Source of the DNA: Thalassovita taeanensis
Lineage (GTDB): Bacteria > Pseudomonadota > Alphaproteobacteria > Rhodobacterales > Rhodobacteraceae
Length of the DNA stretch: 64,000 nt
Assembly (NCBI RefSeq): GCF_900110775.1
Contig: NZ_FOEP01000004.1
Span: 69,538-133,537 of the forward strand
Direction of reading: 5' to 3'
Shown piece by piece: positions 47,960-57,641 of this stretch (positions are counted from its first letter, which is position 1; every line of letters starts with the position of its first letter). The translations under genes were made by a program, and so were the position numbers. The notes beneath the pieces are model-generated. The model searched no databases and was not told where the DNA came from. It saw only the letters and a program-made list of their open reading frames with translations.

Positions 47960-48826
47960 ATGAGTTATGATCTTTATATCGGTGACAGAACATTCTCCAG
48001 CTGGTCACTGCGTGGCTGGCTGATGCTGGAGAAATTCGGCCTGCCCCATCGCGCCCATCTGGTCGGGCTGTATGACGGCACCTTTCACAGCGATCTGGCG
48101 CAGCTGACCCCGGCACGCCTTGTGCCGGTGCTGCGCACGCCAGATGGCATGGTGATCGGCGAAACCCTGGCGATGGCCGAAACCCTGAACGAGCGTCACC
48201 CCGACGCCGGGATGTGGCCCGCAGACCCCGAAGCACGTGCCTTGGCGCGCTGGTTGTCGGCGGAAATGCACGCCGGTTTCGGCGGATTGCGCAGCGCCTG
48301 CCCGATGCAACTTCTTCACCAATACCAAGGCTTCGTGGTCTCTGACGCCGTGCGCGCAGATCTGGACCGGGTCGAGCAGCTATGGGCCTTGGCGCGCGAT
48401 CGCCATGGGGCCGGTGGGCCGTGGTTATTCGGCACCTATTCGCTGGCCGATGTATTTTTCGCGCCCGTCGCCGCGCGGATCGCGGGGTATGACCTGCCGG
48501 TCAGCGATGCGGCGCGGGCCTATGTGGCGCATGTTCTGGCCGATCCGACATTTCGGCAATGGCGGGCGATGGGCTTGGTCAAGACCTATGACCCAGTGCC
48601 CTATGCCATGGACCTGCCCAGCCGCGGGTGGCCCGGACCGCAAGTTTTGCCAGCCAAGCCCGTCACCGCACAGACCTCCGAAAACCCCAGTTGCCCCTAT
48701 TCCGGTGAACCCGTTACGGATTTCATGGAGTTGGACGGCAGGGTTTTCGGTTTCTGCAACCCGTTTTGCCGCGACAAAACCGTGAACGATCCGGAAGCGT
48801 GGCCACAATTCATGGCCCTGCCCTGA
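47960..48826 (+). CDS. Glutathione S-transferase with C-terminal TRASH-like motif
   Basis: A 288-residue protein. Residues 1-80 are a thioredoxin-fold GST N-terminus (RTFSSWSLRGWLML, with Ser in the catalytic position), residues 90-215 the helical C-domain. The last 50 residues add a cysteine element: C245, then C266 and C270 in FGFCNPFC, the spacing C-X20-C-X3-C of TRASH/YHS-type metal-binding domains. The protein is therefore longer than a usual GST (about 200-230). ATG at 47960 follows GAGAGG. It stands alone. Confidence 0.85.
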   Translation: MSYDLYIGDRTFSSWSLRGWLMLEKFGLPHRAHLVGLYDGTFHSDLAQLTPARLVPVLRTPDGMVIGETLAMAETLNERHPDAGMWPADPEARALARWLSAEMHAGFGGLRSACPMQLLHQYQGFVVSDAVRADLDRVEQLWALARDRHGAGGPWLFGTYSLADVFFAPVAARIAGYDLPVSDAARAYVAHVLADPTFRQWRAMGLVKTYDPVPYAMDLPSRGWPGPQVLPAKPVTAQTSENPSCPYSGEPVTDFMELDGRVFGFCNPFCRDKTVNDPEAWPQFMALP

Positions 48827-48918
48827 AGCGATCGGGGACGGGCGTTAACCATTCCTAAAGCTCTGCTGCGGTAGTTTCCTGTTAACGGGCTTTAACCATA
48901 ATGGGGATGGAGGCGGGA

Positions 48919-50433
48919 ATGGTGGCGCGGGCCTATACCGTGGCGTTCGAGGGCGTCACTGCACGGCGGGTCGAGGTGCAATGCGCCGTCACCCCCGGAA
49001 TGCCCGCATTTTCCATCGTGGGCCTGCCGGACAAAGCCGTCAGCGAGGCGCGCGAAAGGGTGCGCAGCGCACTCAGCGCGATGGCGATTGCACTGCCGTC
49101 GAAACGGATCACCATCAATCTGTCGCCCGCCGACCTGCCCAAAGAGGGAAGCCATTTCGACTTGCCCATTGCGCTGGCGCTGCTGGCAGCACTCGAGATC
49201 ATCCCGCGCGATGCGGTCGAGGGCACAACCGCATTGGGCGAGCTGTCGTTGGACGGGTCGTTGGTGCCGGTGATCGGCGCCCTGCCCGCCGCAATGTCTG
49301 CAGCGGAAGAGGACCGGACCCTGCTGTGCCCCAAAGCCTCGGGGGCCGAAGCCGCTTGGGTCGGATCTTGTCAGGTGATCGCAGCGGCGGGGCTGGCGGA
49401 TGTCGTGCGCCATTATACCGGCCAATCGCCGCTGTCCCCTGCGCAACCCGGTGAGGTCAGCCATGATTTTCAGGGCCGCTGCCTGCGCGACGTGAAGGGT
49501 CAGGAGCGGGCCAAACGCGCCTTGGAAATTGCCGCCGCCGGGCGGCATCATCTGATGCTGGTGGGCTCGCCTGGGTCGGGCAAATCCATGCTGGCCGCGC
49601 GCATGCCCGGCATTTTGCCGCCCCTGTCCCCGGCGGAGGCACTGGAAACCTCAATGATCCACTCGCTGGCTGGGTTGTTGGATGAGGGCGGAATCTCGCG
49701 CGTGCGGCCTTTTCGCGAGCCACACCATACCGCCTCGATGGCCGCGATTGTCGGCGGGGGGCGCAGCGCCAAACCTGGCGAGATGTCCTTGGCGCACAAC
49801 GGCGTGCTGTTCATGGACGAGTTTCCCGAATTTCCACGCGCTGTTCTGGAAACCCTGCGCCAGCCGATCGAAACGGGCGAAGTGATGATCAGCCGTGCGA
49901 ATGCCCATGTGAAATACCCCTGCCGCTTCATGCTTGTGGCTGCCGCCAACCCCTGCAAATGTGGATACCTCAGCGACCCCGCACGCGCCTGCTCCCGTGC
50001 ACCGATCTGTGGCGAAGATTATCTGGGGCGGATCAGTGGCCCTTTGATGGATCGTTTCGACCTGCGAGTCGAGGTGCCGCCCGTGGCCTATACTGATCTG
50101 GATCTGCCCGCTTCGGGTGACACCTCGGCGCAGATCAGCGCACGCGTGGCCACCGCGCGCGCCATTCAGGCCCGGCGCTTCGCCGACCTGCCTGACACCC
50201 ACCTGAATGCCGACGCCGAAGGTGCCGCACTCGAGGACGTCGCCAGCCCTGATACCGAAGGCCGCGCCCTGCTGATCCGGGTCGCCGAACGGTTTGGCCT
50301 GTCGGCGCGCGGCTATCACCGGGTGCTGCGCGTGGCCCGCACCATCGCCGATCTGGACGGGTCCGACGCCGTCCTGCGCCCGCACATTGCCGAAGCCGCG
50401 TCCTACCGCATTACCGCGATGAATGAAGGCTAA
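48919..50433 (+). CDS. comM: ComM/YifB family Mg-chelatase-like ATPase
   Basis: A 504-residue protein: an N-terminal Lon-protease-like ChlI domain (about 1-165), then an AAA+ Mg-chelatase domain with P-loop VGSPGSGKSML and Walker B GVLFMDEFPEF, and a C-terminal domain. ComM is a helicase that promotes branch migration in natural transformation; in non-competent species the role is unclear. I chose the third ATG (48919) because GGAGG lies 5 bases ahead. It overlaps the convergent esterase gene by 23 bases. Confidence 0.9.
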   Translation: MVARAYTVAFEGVTARRVEVQCAVTPGMPAFSIVGLPDKAVSEARERVRSALSAMAIALPSKRITINLSPADLPKEGSHFDLPIALALLAALEIIPRDAVEGTTALGELSLDGSLVPVIGALPAAMSAAEEDRTLLCPKASGAEAAWVGSCQVIAAAGLADVVRHYTGQSPLSPAQPGEVSHDFQGRCLRDVKGQERAKRALEIAAAGRHHLMLVGSPGSGKSMLAARMPGILPPLSPAEALETSMIHSLAGLLDEGGISRVRPFREPHHTASMAAIVGGGRSAKPGEMSLAHNGVLFMDEFPEFPRAVLETLRQPIETGEVMISRANAHVKYPCRFMLVAAANPCKCGYLSDPARACSRAPICGEDYLGRISGPLMDRFDLRVEVPPVAYTDLDLPASGDTSAQISARVATARAIQARRFADLPDTHLNADAEGAALEDVASPDTEGRALLIRVAERFGLSARGYHRVLRVARTIADLDGSDAVLRPHIAEAASYRITAMNEG

Positions 50434-51322
50434 GCTGGTCTTTCACCCAACGGGCAATTTCGGCCAGATCACGGTCGGCCTCGGGCAGCAGGCGCTGAAA
50501 CATTGGCCAGACATGCGGCAGGCCACCGCGATGCAGCAGATCAACATGAACCCCCTGTGCCCGCAACACATCTGCCATCCTCAGCGAATCATCCTCGAGT
50601 ATTTCCGCATCACTTACGGTCAGAAGCACCGGACCGGACCCGTTGAAATCGCCAAATAACGGTGACGCACGTGGGTCTTTGGGGTCCGCCCCCTGAAGGT
50701 ACATATCCCGCAGTTCGGTCAACCGCGACGTCGGCAGCATCACCTCGCAGCGCGCATTCCGTTGGATTGAGGCACCGGAGAAACTCATGTCTGTGAAGGG
50801 GGACAGCGCAAACGCGGCGCGTGGCAACGGAGCGCCCGCTTGCCGCAATGCCGCGACCAGAGCCAGCACAAGCCCGCCCCCCGCGCTGTCGCCGCCAAGC
50901 ACGATCTGTTCAGGCGGTACGCTTGCCAGCAATGCGCGGTAACTGGACAGTGCATCGTCAAGCGCCTTGGGAAACGGGTTCTCGGGCGCCAGCCGGTAAT
51001 AGGGCAAAATCGCGGGCAACCCAGTCATGCGTGACAGATGCGCCAACATTCCGCGATGGGTCCGGGGCGAGCCAAACACATAAGCGCCCCCGTGGAAGTA
51101 AAGGACTACGCCGGGGTCGCCCGCCTGAAGTGCTTCGACCCGCAAGGCAGGAACTGAGCCCAACATCACCTGCGTGGTGGTGGTGCCGCGCGGCGCGCGG
51201 AACCACAAACGCGCTTTGCCCTCAAACCCTGCGCGCGCCTTCTCGGGGTCTTGGACCCGCGCCAAATACGGCTTCTCGGTCAGGCGCAGGACAAGATTCA
51301 GTACGGGCCGCCGCAGGCTCAT
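50411..51322 (-). CDS. Alpha/beta hydrolase, HSL-type esterase
   Basis: A 303-residue esterase of the hormone-sensitive-lipase family. Oxyanion motif HGG (77-79), nucleophile S146 in GGDSAGGG, then a probable catalytic Asp in [11 protein letters not shown] and His near [11 protein letters not shown]. No signal peptide. Substrate unknown. It starts inside the gshB stop (4-base overlap), so it is downstream in the same transcript. Confidence 0.9.
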   Translation of the reverse strand: MSLRRPVLNLVLRLTEKPYLARVQDPEKARAGFEGKARLWFRAPRGTTTTQVMLGSVPALRVEALQAGDPGVVLYFHGGAYVFGSPRTHRGMLAHLSRMTGLPAILPYYRLAPENPFPKALDDALSSYRALLASVPPEQIVLGGDSAGGGLVLALVAALRQAGAPLPRAAFALSPFTDMSFSGASIQRNARCEVMLPTSRLTELRDMYLQGADPKDPRASPLFGDFNGSGPVLLTVSDAEILEDDSLRMADVLRAQGVHVDLLHRGGLPHVWPMFQRLLPEADRDLAEIARWVKDQLSLHSSR

Positions 51323-52254
51323 GCGCGTTTGGCCTCAATCGCCTCCCAGATTTTTTTGGCAGCGTTAGTACCGTCGAACCGCTCAAGTTCCTGAATGCCG
51401 GTGGGCGAGGTCACGTTGATTTCCGTCAGATAGTCGCCAATCACATCGATCCCGACAAAAACCTGGCCCTTTTCGCGCAGAAGCGGCCCGATACGTGCAC
51501 AAATCTCAAGATCGCGCTCTGTCAGCCCGATCTTTTCGGGGCGCCCGCCAACATGCATGTTTGACCGCGTTTCACCTGCCTGCGGCACCCGGTTGATCGC
51601 GCCAACCGGCTCTCCATCGACCAAAATCACCCGCTTGTCGCCTTTGCTGACATCGGGCAGAAATTTCTGCACAATCAGCGGCTCACGGCTGAACCCGGTG
51701 AACAGCTCGTGCAGTGATGACAGATTGCGATCGCTTTCCGTCAGCCGGAACACGCCCGCGCCGCCATTGCCATACAGCGGCTTCAGGATCACATCGCCAT
51801 GCTTGTCCTTGAACGCCCGGATCGTCGCCAGATCACGCGCGATCGTTGTCGGCGGCGTCAGATCCGGAAAATCAAGCACCAGCAGTTTTTCGGGATAATT
51901 GCGCACCCAGAATGGATCATTCACAACCAGCGTCTTGGGGTGAATGCGGTCCAGCAGATGCGTGGTCGTGATATAGAACATGTCAAACGGCGGGTCCTGG
52001 CGCAGCCAGACCACATCAAACTCGGACAGATCCACCTCCTGCTCCTCGCCCAGCCGGAAATGATCGCCTTTGACGCGCTGAACGGTCAGCGGCCACCCCC
52101 GCGCAACGATCCGTCCCTCCTGATACGACAGCTGATCGGGCGTGTAATAAAACAACTCATGCCCACGCGCCTGCGCCTCTTCGGCAATGCGGAATGTGCT
52201 GTCAGCGTCGATGTTGACCGGCCCGATCGGGTCCATCTGAAAGGCGATTTTCAT
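51319..52254 (-). CDS. gshB: Glutathione synthase
   Basis: A 311-residue ATP-grasp enzyme that joins gamma-glutamylcysteine and glycine. [20 protein letters not shown] is the GshB N-terminus. [21 protein letters not shown] and [10 protein letters not shown] follow, and [19 protein letters not shown] is the C-terminal signature. Located in rsmI-yraN-gshB-esterase on the minus strand, a common arrangement. Confidence 0.97.
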   Translation of the reverse strand: MKIAFQMDPIGPVNIDADSTFRIAEEAQARGHELFYYTPDQLSYQEGRIVARGWPLTVQRVKGDHFRLGEEQEVDLSEFDVVWLRQDPPFDMFYITTTHLLDRIHPKTLVVNDPFWVRNYPEKLLVLDFPDLTPPTTIARDLATIRAFKDKHGDVILKPLYGNGGAGVFRLTESDRNLSSLHELFTGFSREPLIVQKFLPDVSKGDKRVILVDGEPVGAINRVPQAGETRSNMHVGGRPEKIGLTERDLEICARIGPLLREKGQVFVGIDVIGDYLTEINVTSPTGIQELERFDGTNAAKKIWEAIEAKRA

Positions 52255-52311
52255 GCGTGTCCCTCAATACAATCTGCCCTTTACATGGCGCAGTCCACTG
52301 GCAGAGGCAAA

Positions 52312-52725
52312 TCAGAAATGGCCAAAGGCGTTTTCAATGATCTTCACTTCACCATGCGCATTCACCAAAGCGACGTCAAATCGCACCTCGGTAAGCTGCC
52401 CCTTGGGCATACCGATCAGATACTCCTCGGCCGTGGCATAGATGCGCCGCATCTGCGCCGTGCTCAATTGCGCCACGGCGCGGTCGAAACTCTTGCTTTT
52501 CTTGACCTCAACGAACACCAGCCCATTGCCATTCTGCACGATCAGATCGACTTCGCCGACCCGACCACGCCAACGACGCTCCGCCAAGGGCAACCCACGT
52601 CGTTCATAGTGGCGGGCAACACTGCCCTCAGCAGCGGACCCCGACAGATAGGCCACACGCCCTCTGCTTCGCCGGTTCTGAACCGGAGCCGCCACGCCCT
52701 GTTCGGAAGAAGAATGTGCTGTCAT
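52312..52725 (-). CDS. YraN family protein (UPF0102)
   Basis: A 137-residue protein of the UPF0102 family, which has a restriction-endonuclease-like fold. Core segments GRVGEVDLIVQNGNGLVFVEVK and RRIYATAEEYL match. The N-terminal 35 residues are Ser/Arg-rich. It overlaps rsmI as ATGA. A nuclease role has been suggested for the family but is not proven. Confidence 0.9.
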   Translation of the reverse strand: MTAHSSSEQGVAAPVQNRRSRGRVAYLSGSAAEGSVARHYERRGLPLAERRWRGRVGEVDLIVQNGNGLVFVEVKKSKSFDRAVAQLSTAQMRRIYATAEEYLIGMPKGQLTEVRFDVALVNAHGEVKIIENAFGHF

Positions 52726-53585
52726 GCCTTACCGTCGAGTTTCAGAGCCAATTGGTACACCTGTCGCCGGGGCAGCCCGGTTCGGACTGACACCAGATCG
52801 ACGGCATCGCGAACACTCAGCGTCTCAAGCGCCTCGCTCACCTGCGACTCTAGCTCGATTTCGCTAACGCTTGGTGAACCCGCGCGATCAATAAGAACAA
52901 CAATTTCGCCCTTCAGGGTCCGATCGGCGCAGATTTGCGCCAACTCTGACAGGGGGGCGCGGATGATTTCCTCGAATTTCTTGGTCAGCTCGCGGCAAAC
53001 TGCGGCCTCGCGTTCCGCACCCAGCACCTCGGCCGCATCGGCCAGCATGGCGGCGATTCGTTTGGGTGATTCGTAGAAAACCAGCGTCGCGGGCACGTCT
53101 TTGACCCCGGCAAGGGCGGTTTTCCGCTGGCCTTTGGCATTCGGCAAGAAGCCTGCGAAAAAGAACTTATCGGTCGGCAATCCGCCCAATGTCAGCGCCG
53201 TCACCACTGCCGACGGCCCCGGCGCCGAGGTCACCGGATACCCGGCCTCGCGCACCGCGCGCGCCAGGTCGAACCCCGGATCTGCAATCATCGGCGTGCC
53301 CGCCTCGGACGCATAGGCAAGCGATTTCCCCTCGGCCAGCAGGGCCAGCAGGCGCGGGCGCATCTGGGCGCCATTGTGATCGTGATAGGATAAGACTGGC
53401 CGATCCCCCAACGGTACACCATGGATCTCCAACAGTTTGCGCAGGCTGCGCGTATCCTCGGCCACCAGAACATCGGCACTGGCCAGAATATCCAGCGCCC
53501 GCAATGTAATATCGCGCGCAGTGCCGATCGGTGTGGCCAAAAGATACAAGCCAGCCGTCAGTTTCGTCTTTTGAAGATTCAACAC
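52722..53585 (-). CDS. rsmI: 16S rRNA (cytidine-1402-2'-O)-methyltransferase
   Basis: A 287-residue SAM methyltransferase of the tetrapyrrole-methylase fold. LYLLATPIGTARDITLRAL and VAEDTRSLRKLL are RsmI N-terminal motifs, YASEAGTPMIADPG the SAM site. The start is GTG at 53585; no ATG is available early in the frame. First gene of rsmI-yraN-gshB, divergent from the LpoA-like gene, as in many proteobacteria. Confidence 0.95.
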   Translation of the reverse strand: MLNLQKTKLTAGLYLLATPIGTARDITLRALDILASADVLVAEDTRSLRKLLEIHGVPLGDRPVLSYHDHNGAQMRPRLLALLAEGKSLAYASEAGTPMIADPGFDLARAVREAGYPVTSAPGPSAVVTALTLGGLPTDKFFFAGFLPNAKGQRKTALAGVKDVPATLVFYESPKRIAAMLADAAEVLGAEREAAVCRELTKKFEEIIRAPLSELAQICADRTLKGEIVVLIDRAGSPSVSEIELESQVSEALETLSVRDAVDLVSVRTGLPRRQVYQLALKLDGKA

Positions 53586-53671
53586 TGGACCCGCCCTTCA
53601 CTGTGTCTATTATCGGCAACCGAAGACCGGCAGTAAGGAAACCGCCGGTCACGAGGGAGTGCACTCAGCCC

Positions 53672-54856
53672 ATGTTCGCCGTTTTAGCCAACGCCCGCAA
53701 GGCAATAGCCCTTTTCTTTGCGCTAACCGCGCTTGTCATTCTGGCGGCATGCGAACCTGTCTCCCTTGGTGGCATCGGCGGTGGCGGTCCATCGATCAAC
53801 ACAAGCGCCCCGGTGCCTGTGGCGCTTCTGGTCCCGCGTGGCGGCGGCAACTCAGGTGATGACCTGTTGGCACAAAGCTTGGAGAACGCAGCGCGCCTGG
53901 CGATTTCGGATCTGGAAGGCGCCAGCATTGATCTGCGCGTCTATTCCACCGGTGGCAGCCCCGCACAGGCGCAGGCACAGGCCCTGCAGGCGGTAAGCGA
54001 TGGCGCAAAGATCATCCTCGGGCCGGTTTACGGTGAAGAGGCCAACGCAGTGGCCGTGGCCGTGGCCCCTAAAGGCATCAACGTTCTGTCTTTTTCCAAC
54101 AACACCACCATTGCTGGCGGGAACCTTTTCATCCTTGGCCCGACCTTTCAGAACACCGCAAACAGGCTGGTCAGCTATGCGGCACGTCACGGCAAAGATC
54201 GTATTGTCATTGCCCACGACAGCACTGTCGCAGGCCAATTGGGCCGAAATGCCATTCAGAACGCGATTGGCCGCTCCGGTGCCACACTTGCCGGAACCGT
54301 CAGCTATGACTTCTCGCAACAAGGCGTTGTGAGCGCGATCCCTGAGATCCGTTCGGCTGTGTCGTCCGGTGGCGCCAATGCCCTGTTTCTGACAGCGAAT
54401 ACAGCGGGCGCGATGCCCCTTTTCAGTCAACTTCTGCCCGAGGCAGGCGTACGCCCCGAAACAACCCAGTACATCGGCCTGACACGTTGGGACATTCCGG
54501 CGCAAACTCTGGAATTGCCTGGCGTTCAGGGCGGATGGTTCGCCATGCCTGACCCAACAATGACAGCCCGTTTCAGCAGTCGTTACAACACCGCCTTCAG
54601 CGGGCAACCGCATCCGATTGGTGGCTTGGCCTATGATGGCATCGCCGCGATTGGCGCCTTGGTCAAAGCAGGTAAACGCGATGCCCTGACCGCAAGCGCC
54701 CTGACCCAAGGAGCGGGTTTTCAGGGTGTAAACGGCATCCTACGCCTGCGCAGCGACGGCACTAACGAACGAGGGCTGGCTGTGGCCCAAATCCGCGACA
54801 AACAAGTCGTGATCATCGATCAGGCTCCAAGAAGCTTTGATGGCCTTGGCTTCTGA
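53672..54856 (+). CDS. Penicillin-binding protein activator (LpoA-like lipoprotein)
   Basis: A 394-residue lipoprotein. Signal peptide with lipobox LAAC (C27). The rest is a periplasmic-binding-protein type 1 fold with PVALLVPRGGG, IILGPVYGEEANAVA and NVLSFSNN, typical of LpoA's C-domain. LpoA activates PBP1A from the outer membrane in gammaproteobacteria; alphaproteobacterial members lack its helical N-domain, so activation is inferred. Divergent from rsmI, the conserved lpoA-yraN-rsmI locus. Confidence 0.88.
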   Translation: MFAVLANARKAIALFFALTALVILAACEPVSLGGIGGGGPSINTSAPVPVALLVPRGGGNSGDDLLAQSLENAARLAISDLEGASIDLRVYSTGGSPAQAQAQALQAVSDGAKIILGPVYGEEANAVAVAVAPKGINVLSFSNNTTIAGGNLFILGPTFQNTANRLVSYAARHGKDRIVIAHDSTVAGQLGRNAIQNAIGRSGATLAGTVSYDFSQQGVVSAIPEIRSAVSSGGANALFLTANTAGAMPLFSQLLPEAGVRPETTQYIGLTRWDIPAQTLELPGVQGGWFAMPDPTMTARFSSRYNTAFSGQPHPIGGLAYDGIAAIGALVKAGKRDALTASALTQGAGFQGVNGILRLRSDGTNERGLAVAQIRDKQVVIIDQAPRSFDGLGF

Positions 54857-54875
54857 CCTTAACCGAAGATCCCAA

Positions 54876-57641
54876 ATGTCCAATATACCCGCTGCGCCGG
54901 ACAGCCTGATCTGTCCGGCAGAAATGATATTCGACCACGCCGACATTCAGGCCCGAATTGACGCCGCAACCGCCAATTCCCCGACGGACGCCGATATTCG
55001 CGCCGCCGTGGTGCCCATTTTGACCGAAGCCCGAAAACGCGGCATGGATGCGATCGAGACCGGGTTTGCCAAGCGCCCGTTCGAGGCCCGACCCGTCACC
55101 CGCGCCTATACCTGGCTGACCGATTGCATTGTCATCACGGCGCTGGATGTGGCCACTCGCCTGATGCATCCGCTGCCTGATTCTGCTGACCCCGAGCGTC
55201 TGGCACTGATTGCAGTCGGCGGATACGGCCGCGGGGAAATGGCCCCCTATTCCGATGTCGATCTGCTGTTTCTGACCCGGACCAAAATCTCGGACTGGGC
55301 CGAGAGCGTGATCGAATCCATGCTGTATATCCTGTGGGATCTGCGGCTGAAGGTGGGGCACGCCTCGCGCACGATCAAAGACTGCATACGGCTGGGCCGC
55401 GAGGATTTCACCATTCGCACCGCCCTGCTGGAGCATCGCGCTCTGGGCGGCGACCTGGATCTGGCGGCAGAACTGGACCGGCGCCTGCGCAAAGAGCTAT
55501 TCAAAGGCACCGCCCCCGAGTTCATCGAGGCCAAGCTGGCCGAACGCGACGCGCGCCACGAACGCCAAGGTGGCCAGCGCTATGTGGTCGAACCCAACGT
55601 CAAGGAAGGCAAAGGCGGGCTGCGTGACCTGCAATCGCTGTTCTGGATCGCCAAATACCTGCACAGCGTGCAGGATGCCGCCGATCTGGTGGACCTCAAG
55701 GTCTTCACCGCCGACGAGTTCAAAAACTTTCTCAAAGCCGAAAGCTTTCTCTGGGCGGTGCGCTGCCATCTGCACCTGATCACCGGGCGCGCCTCGGATC
55801 AGCTCAGCTTCGATCTGCAGGTCGATGTAGCCGAGCGGATGGGATACAAGGACAAAGGCGGGCGCCGCGCGGTCGAACATTTCATGCAGGACTATTTCCG
55901 CCACGCCACCGCCACCGGCGACCTGACCCGGATTTTCCTGACCAAGCTTGAGGCGATGCACGTCAAAAGCGAGCCGCTTTTGGAGCGGATTTTCCGCCGC
56001 ACCCCACGGATCAAACCCGGCTACAAGGTCATCCACAACCGGATCGCCATCGAGAATGAAACGGCATTTCTGGACGACAAGCTGAATATTCTGCGCCTGT
56101 TCGAAGAGGCGCTGCGCACCGGCATGCTGATCCACCCCGATGCGATGCGGCTGATCACGGCCAATCTGGATCTGATCGATGACGACATGCGCACCACCCG
56201 CGAGGCGCAGCGCATTTTCCTCGACTTGATGCTGAAGCACGGAAACCCCGAACGCGCCCTGCGCCGGATGAACGAACTGGGCGTGCTGTCGGCCTTTATT
56301 CCCGAATTTGAACCGATCGTGGCGATGATGCAGTTCAACATGTATCACAGCTATACCGTGGATGAGCACACGATCCAGTGCATCCGCAACCTGGCCCAGA
56401 TCGAAAAAGGCGAGCTGGTGGAATCCCTACCGCTGGCCAGCCGGATCCTGCGTGAGGGCGTGAACCGCAAGGTTCTGTATGTGGCGCTGTTGCTGCATGA
56501 CATCGGCAAAGGCCGCGATGAAGATCACTCGGTTCTCGGCGCCAAGATCGCCCGCAAAGTTGCCCCGCGTCTGGGCCTCAACAAGGCCGATTGCGAGACC
56601 GTCGAATGGCTGGTGCGCTATCACCTGTTGATGTCCGACATGGCCCAGAAACGCGACTTGAGCGACCCGCGCACCCTGCGCGATTTTGCCAAGGCGGTAA
56701 AAACCCGCAAGCGGCTGGATCTGCTGACAGTGCTGACAGTCTGCGACATTCGCGGCGTCGGCCCCGGTGTCTGGAACAATTGGAAAGCCATGCTGCTGCG
56801 CCAGCTGCACCGCGAAACCGCACAGGCGCTGGAACACGGGCTGGAAGAGTTGAACCGCGAAAACCGCGGGGCCGAGGCCAAAAGGCTGCTGCGTGAGGCG
56901 CTCAACGGCTGGGATCCGGCAGCAATCCGGGTCGAAGCCAACCGTCATTACCCACCCTACTGGCAAGGGTTGGACACCGCGACACAGGCGATCTTTGCCA
57001 ATCTGCTGCGCGATATACCCGACGATGAGGTCCGTATCGATCTGCACCCGGATGAAAACCGCGACGCCACCCGCGCCTGTTTTGCTCTTGTCGATCATCC
57101 GGGCATCTTTTCGCGGCTGGCTGGTGCCTTGGCGCTGGTCGGTGCCAATGTGGTCGACGCCCGCACCTATACCTCCAAAGATGGCTATGCCACTGCCGTG
57201 TTCTGGGTGCAGGATGCCGATGGCCACCCGTATGAAGAAGCCCGCCTGCCACGCCTGCGCAAGATGATCAGCAAAACCCTGCGCGGCGAGGTTCTGACAA
57301 GCGAGGCCATCCGTTCGCGCGACAAGATCAAGAAACGCGAGCGCGCGTTCAAAGTGGCAACCTCGATCACTTTCGACAACGAAGGCTCCGAAATTTACAC
57401 CATCATCGAGGTTGATACCCGCGATCGTCCCGGCCTGCTGTTCGACCTGACCCGCTCGCTGGCCGCCAACAATGTCTATATCGCGTCTGCCGTGATCGCG
57501 ACCTACGGCGAACAGGTGGTCGACACCTTCTATGTCAAAGACATGTTCGGGTTGAAATTCCACTCTGTCCCCAAACAAAAAACGCTGGAGCGCAAATTGC
57601 GCGACGCAATTGTAAAGGGTGCGGAAAGGGCCATTTCGTGA
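54876..57641 (+). CDS. glnD: Bifunctional uridylyltransferase/uridylyl-removing enzyme
   Basis: A 921-residue nitrogen sensor that uridylylates PII when glutamine is low and removes UMP when it is high. Nucleotidyltransferase motif GGYGRGEMAPYSDVDL (about 114-130), HD domain with HDIGKG at 541-546, and two C-terminal ACT domains (about 730-810 and 845-921) that sense glutamine. I chose the ATG at 54876; an ATG at 54840 inside the preceding gene is possible and would add 12 residues. It overlaps murJ as GTGA. Confidence 0.95.
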   Translation: MSNIPAAPDSLICPAEMIFDHADIQARIDAATANSPTDADIRAAVVPILTEARKRGMDAIETGFAKRPFEARPVTRAYTWLTDCIVITALDVATRLMHPLPDSADPERLALIAVGGYGRGEMAPYSDVDLLFLTRTKISDWAESVIESMLYILWDLRLKVGHASRTIKDCIRLGREDFTIRTALLEHRALGGDLDLAAELDRRLRKELFKGTAPEFIEAKLAERDARHERQGGQRYVVEPNVKEGKGGLRDLQSLFWIAKYLHSVQDAADLVDLKVFTADEFKNFLKAESFLWAVRCHLHLITGRASDQLSFDLQVDVAERMGYKDKGGRRAVEHFMQDYFRHATATGDLTRIFLTKLEAMHVKSEPLLERIFRRTPRIKPGYKVIHNRIAIENETAFLDDKLNILRLFEEALRTGMLIHPDAMRLITANLDLIDDDMRTTREAQRIFLDLMLKHGNPERALRRMNELGVLSAFIPEFEPIVAMMQFNMYHSYTVDEHTIQCIRNLAQIEKGELVESLPLASRILREGVNRKVLYVALLLHDIGKGRDEDHSVLGAKIARKVAPRLGLNKADCETVEWLVRYHLLMSDMAQKRDLSDPRTLRDFAKAVKTRKRLDLLTVLTVCDIRGVGPGVWNNWKAMLLRQLHRETAQALEHGLEELNRENRGAEAKRLLREALNGWDPAAIRVEANRHYPPYWQGLDTATQAIFANLLRDIPDDEVRIDLHPDENRDATRACFALVDHPGIFSRLAGALALVGANVVDARTYTSKDGYATAVFWVQDADGHPYEEARLPRLRKMISKTLRGEVLTSEAIRSRDKIKKRERAFKVATSITFDNEGSEIYTIIEVDTRDRPGLLFDLTRSLAANNVYIASAVIATYGEQVVDTFYVKDMFGLKFHSVPKQKTLERKLRDAIVKGAERAIS

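Noticed and set aside
50411-50433. Overlap of the ComM and esterase genes as a frameshift or pseudogene sign
   Set aside because: Both proteins are complete at their C-termini; a 23-base convergent overlap is normal in a compact genome.
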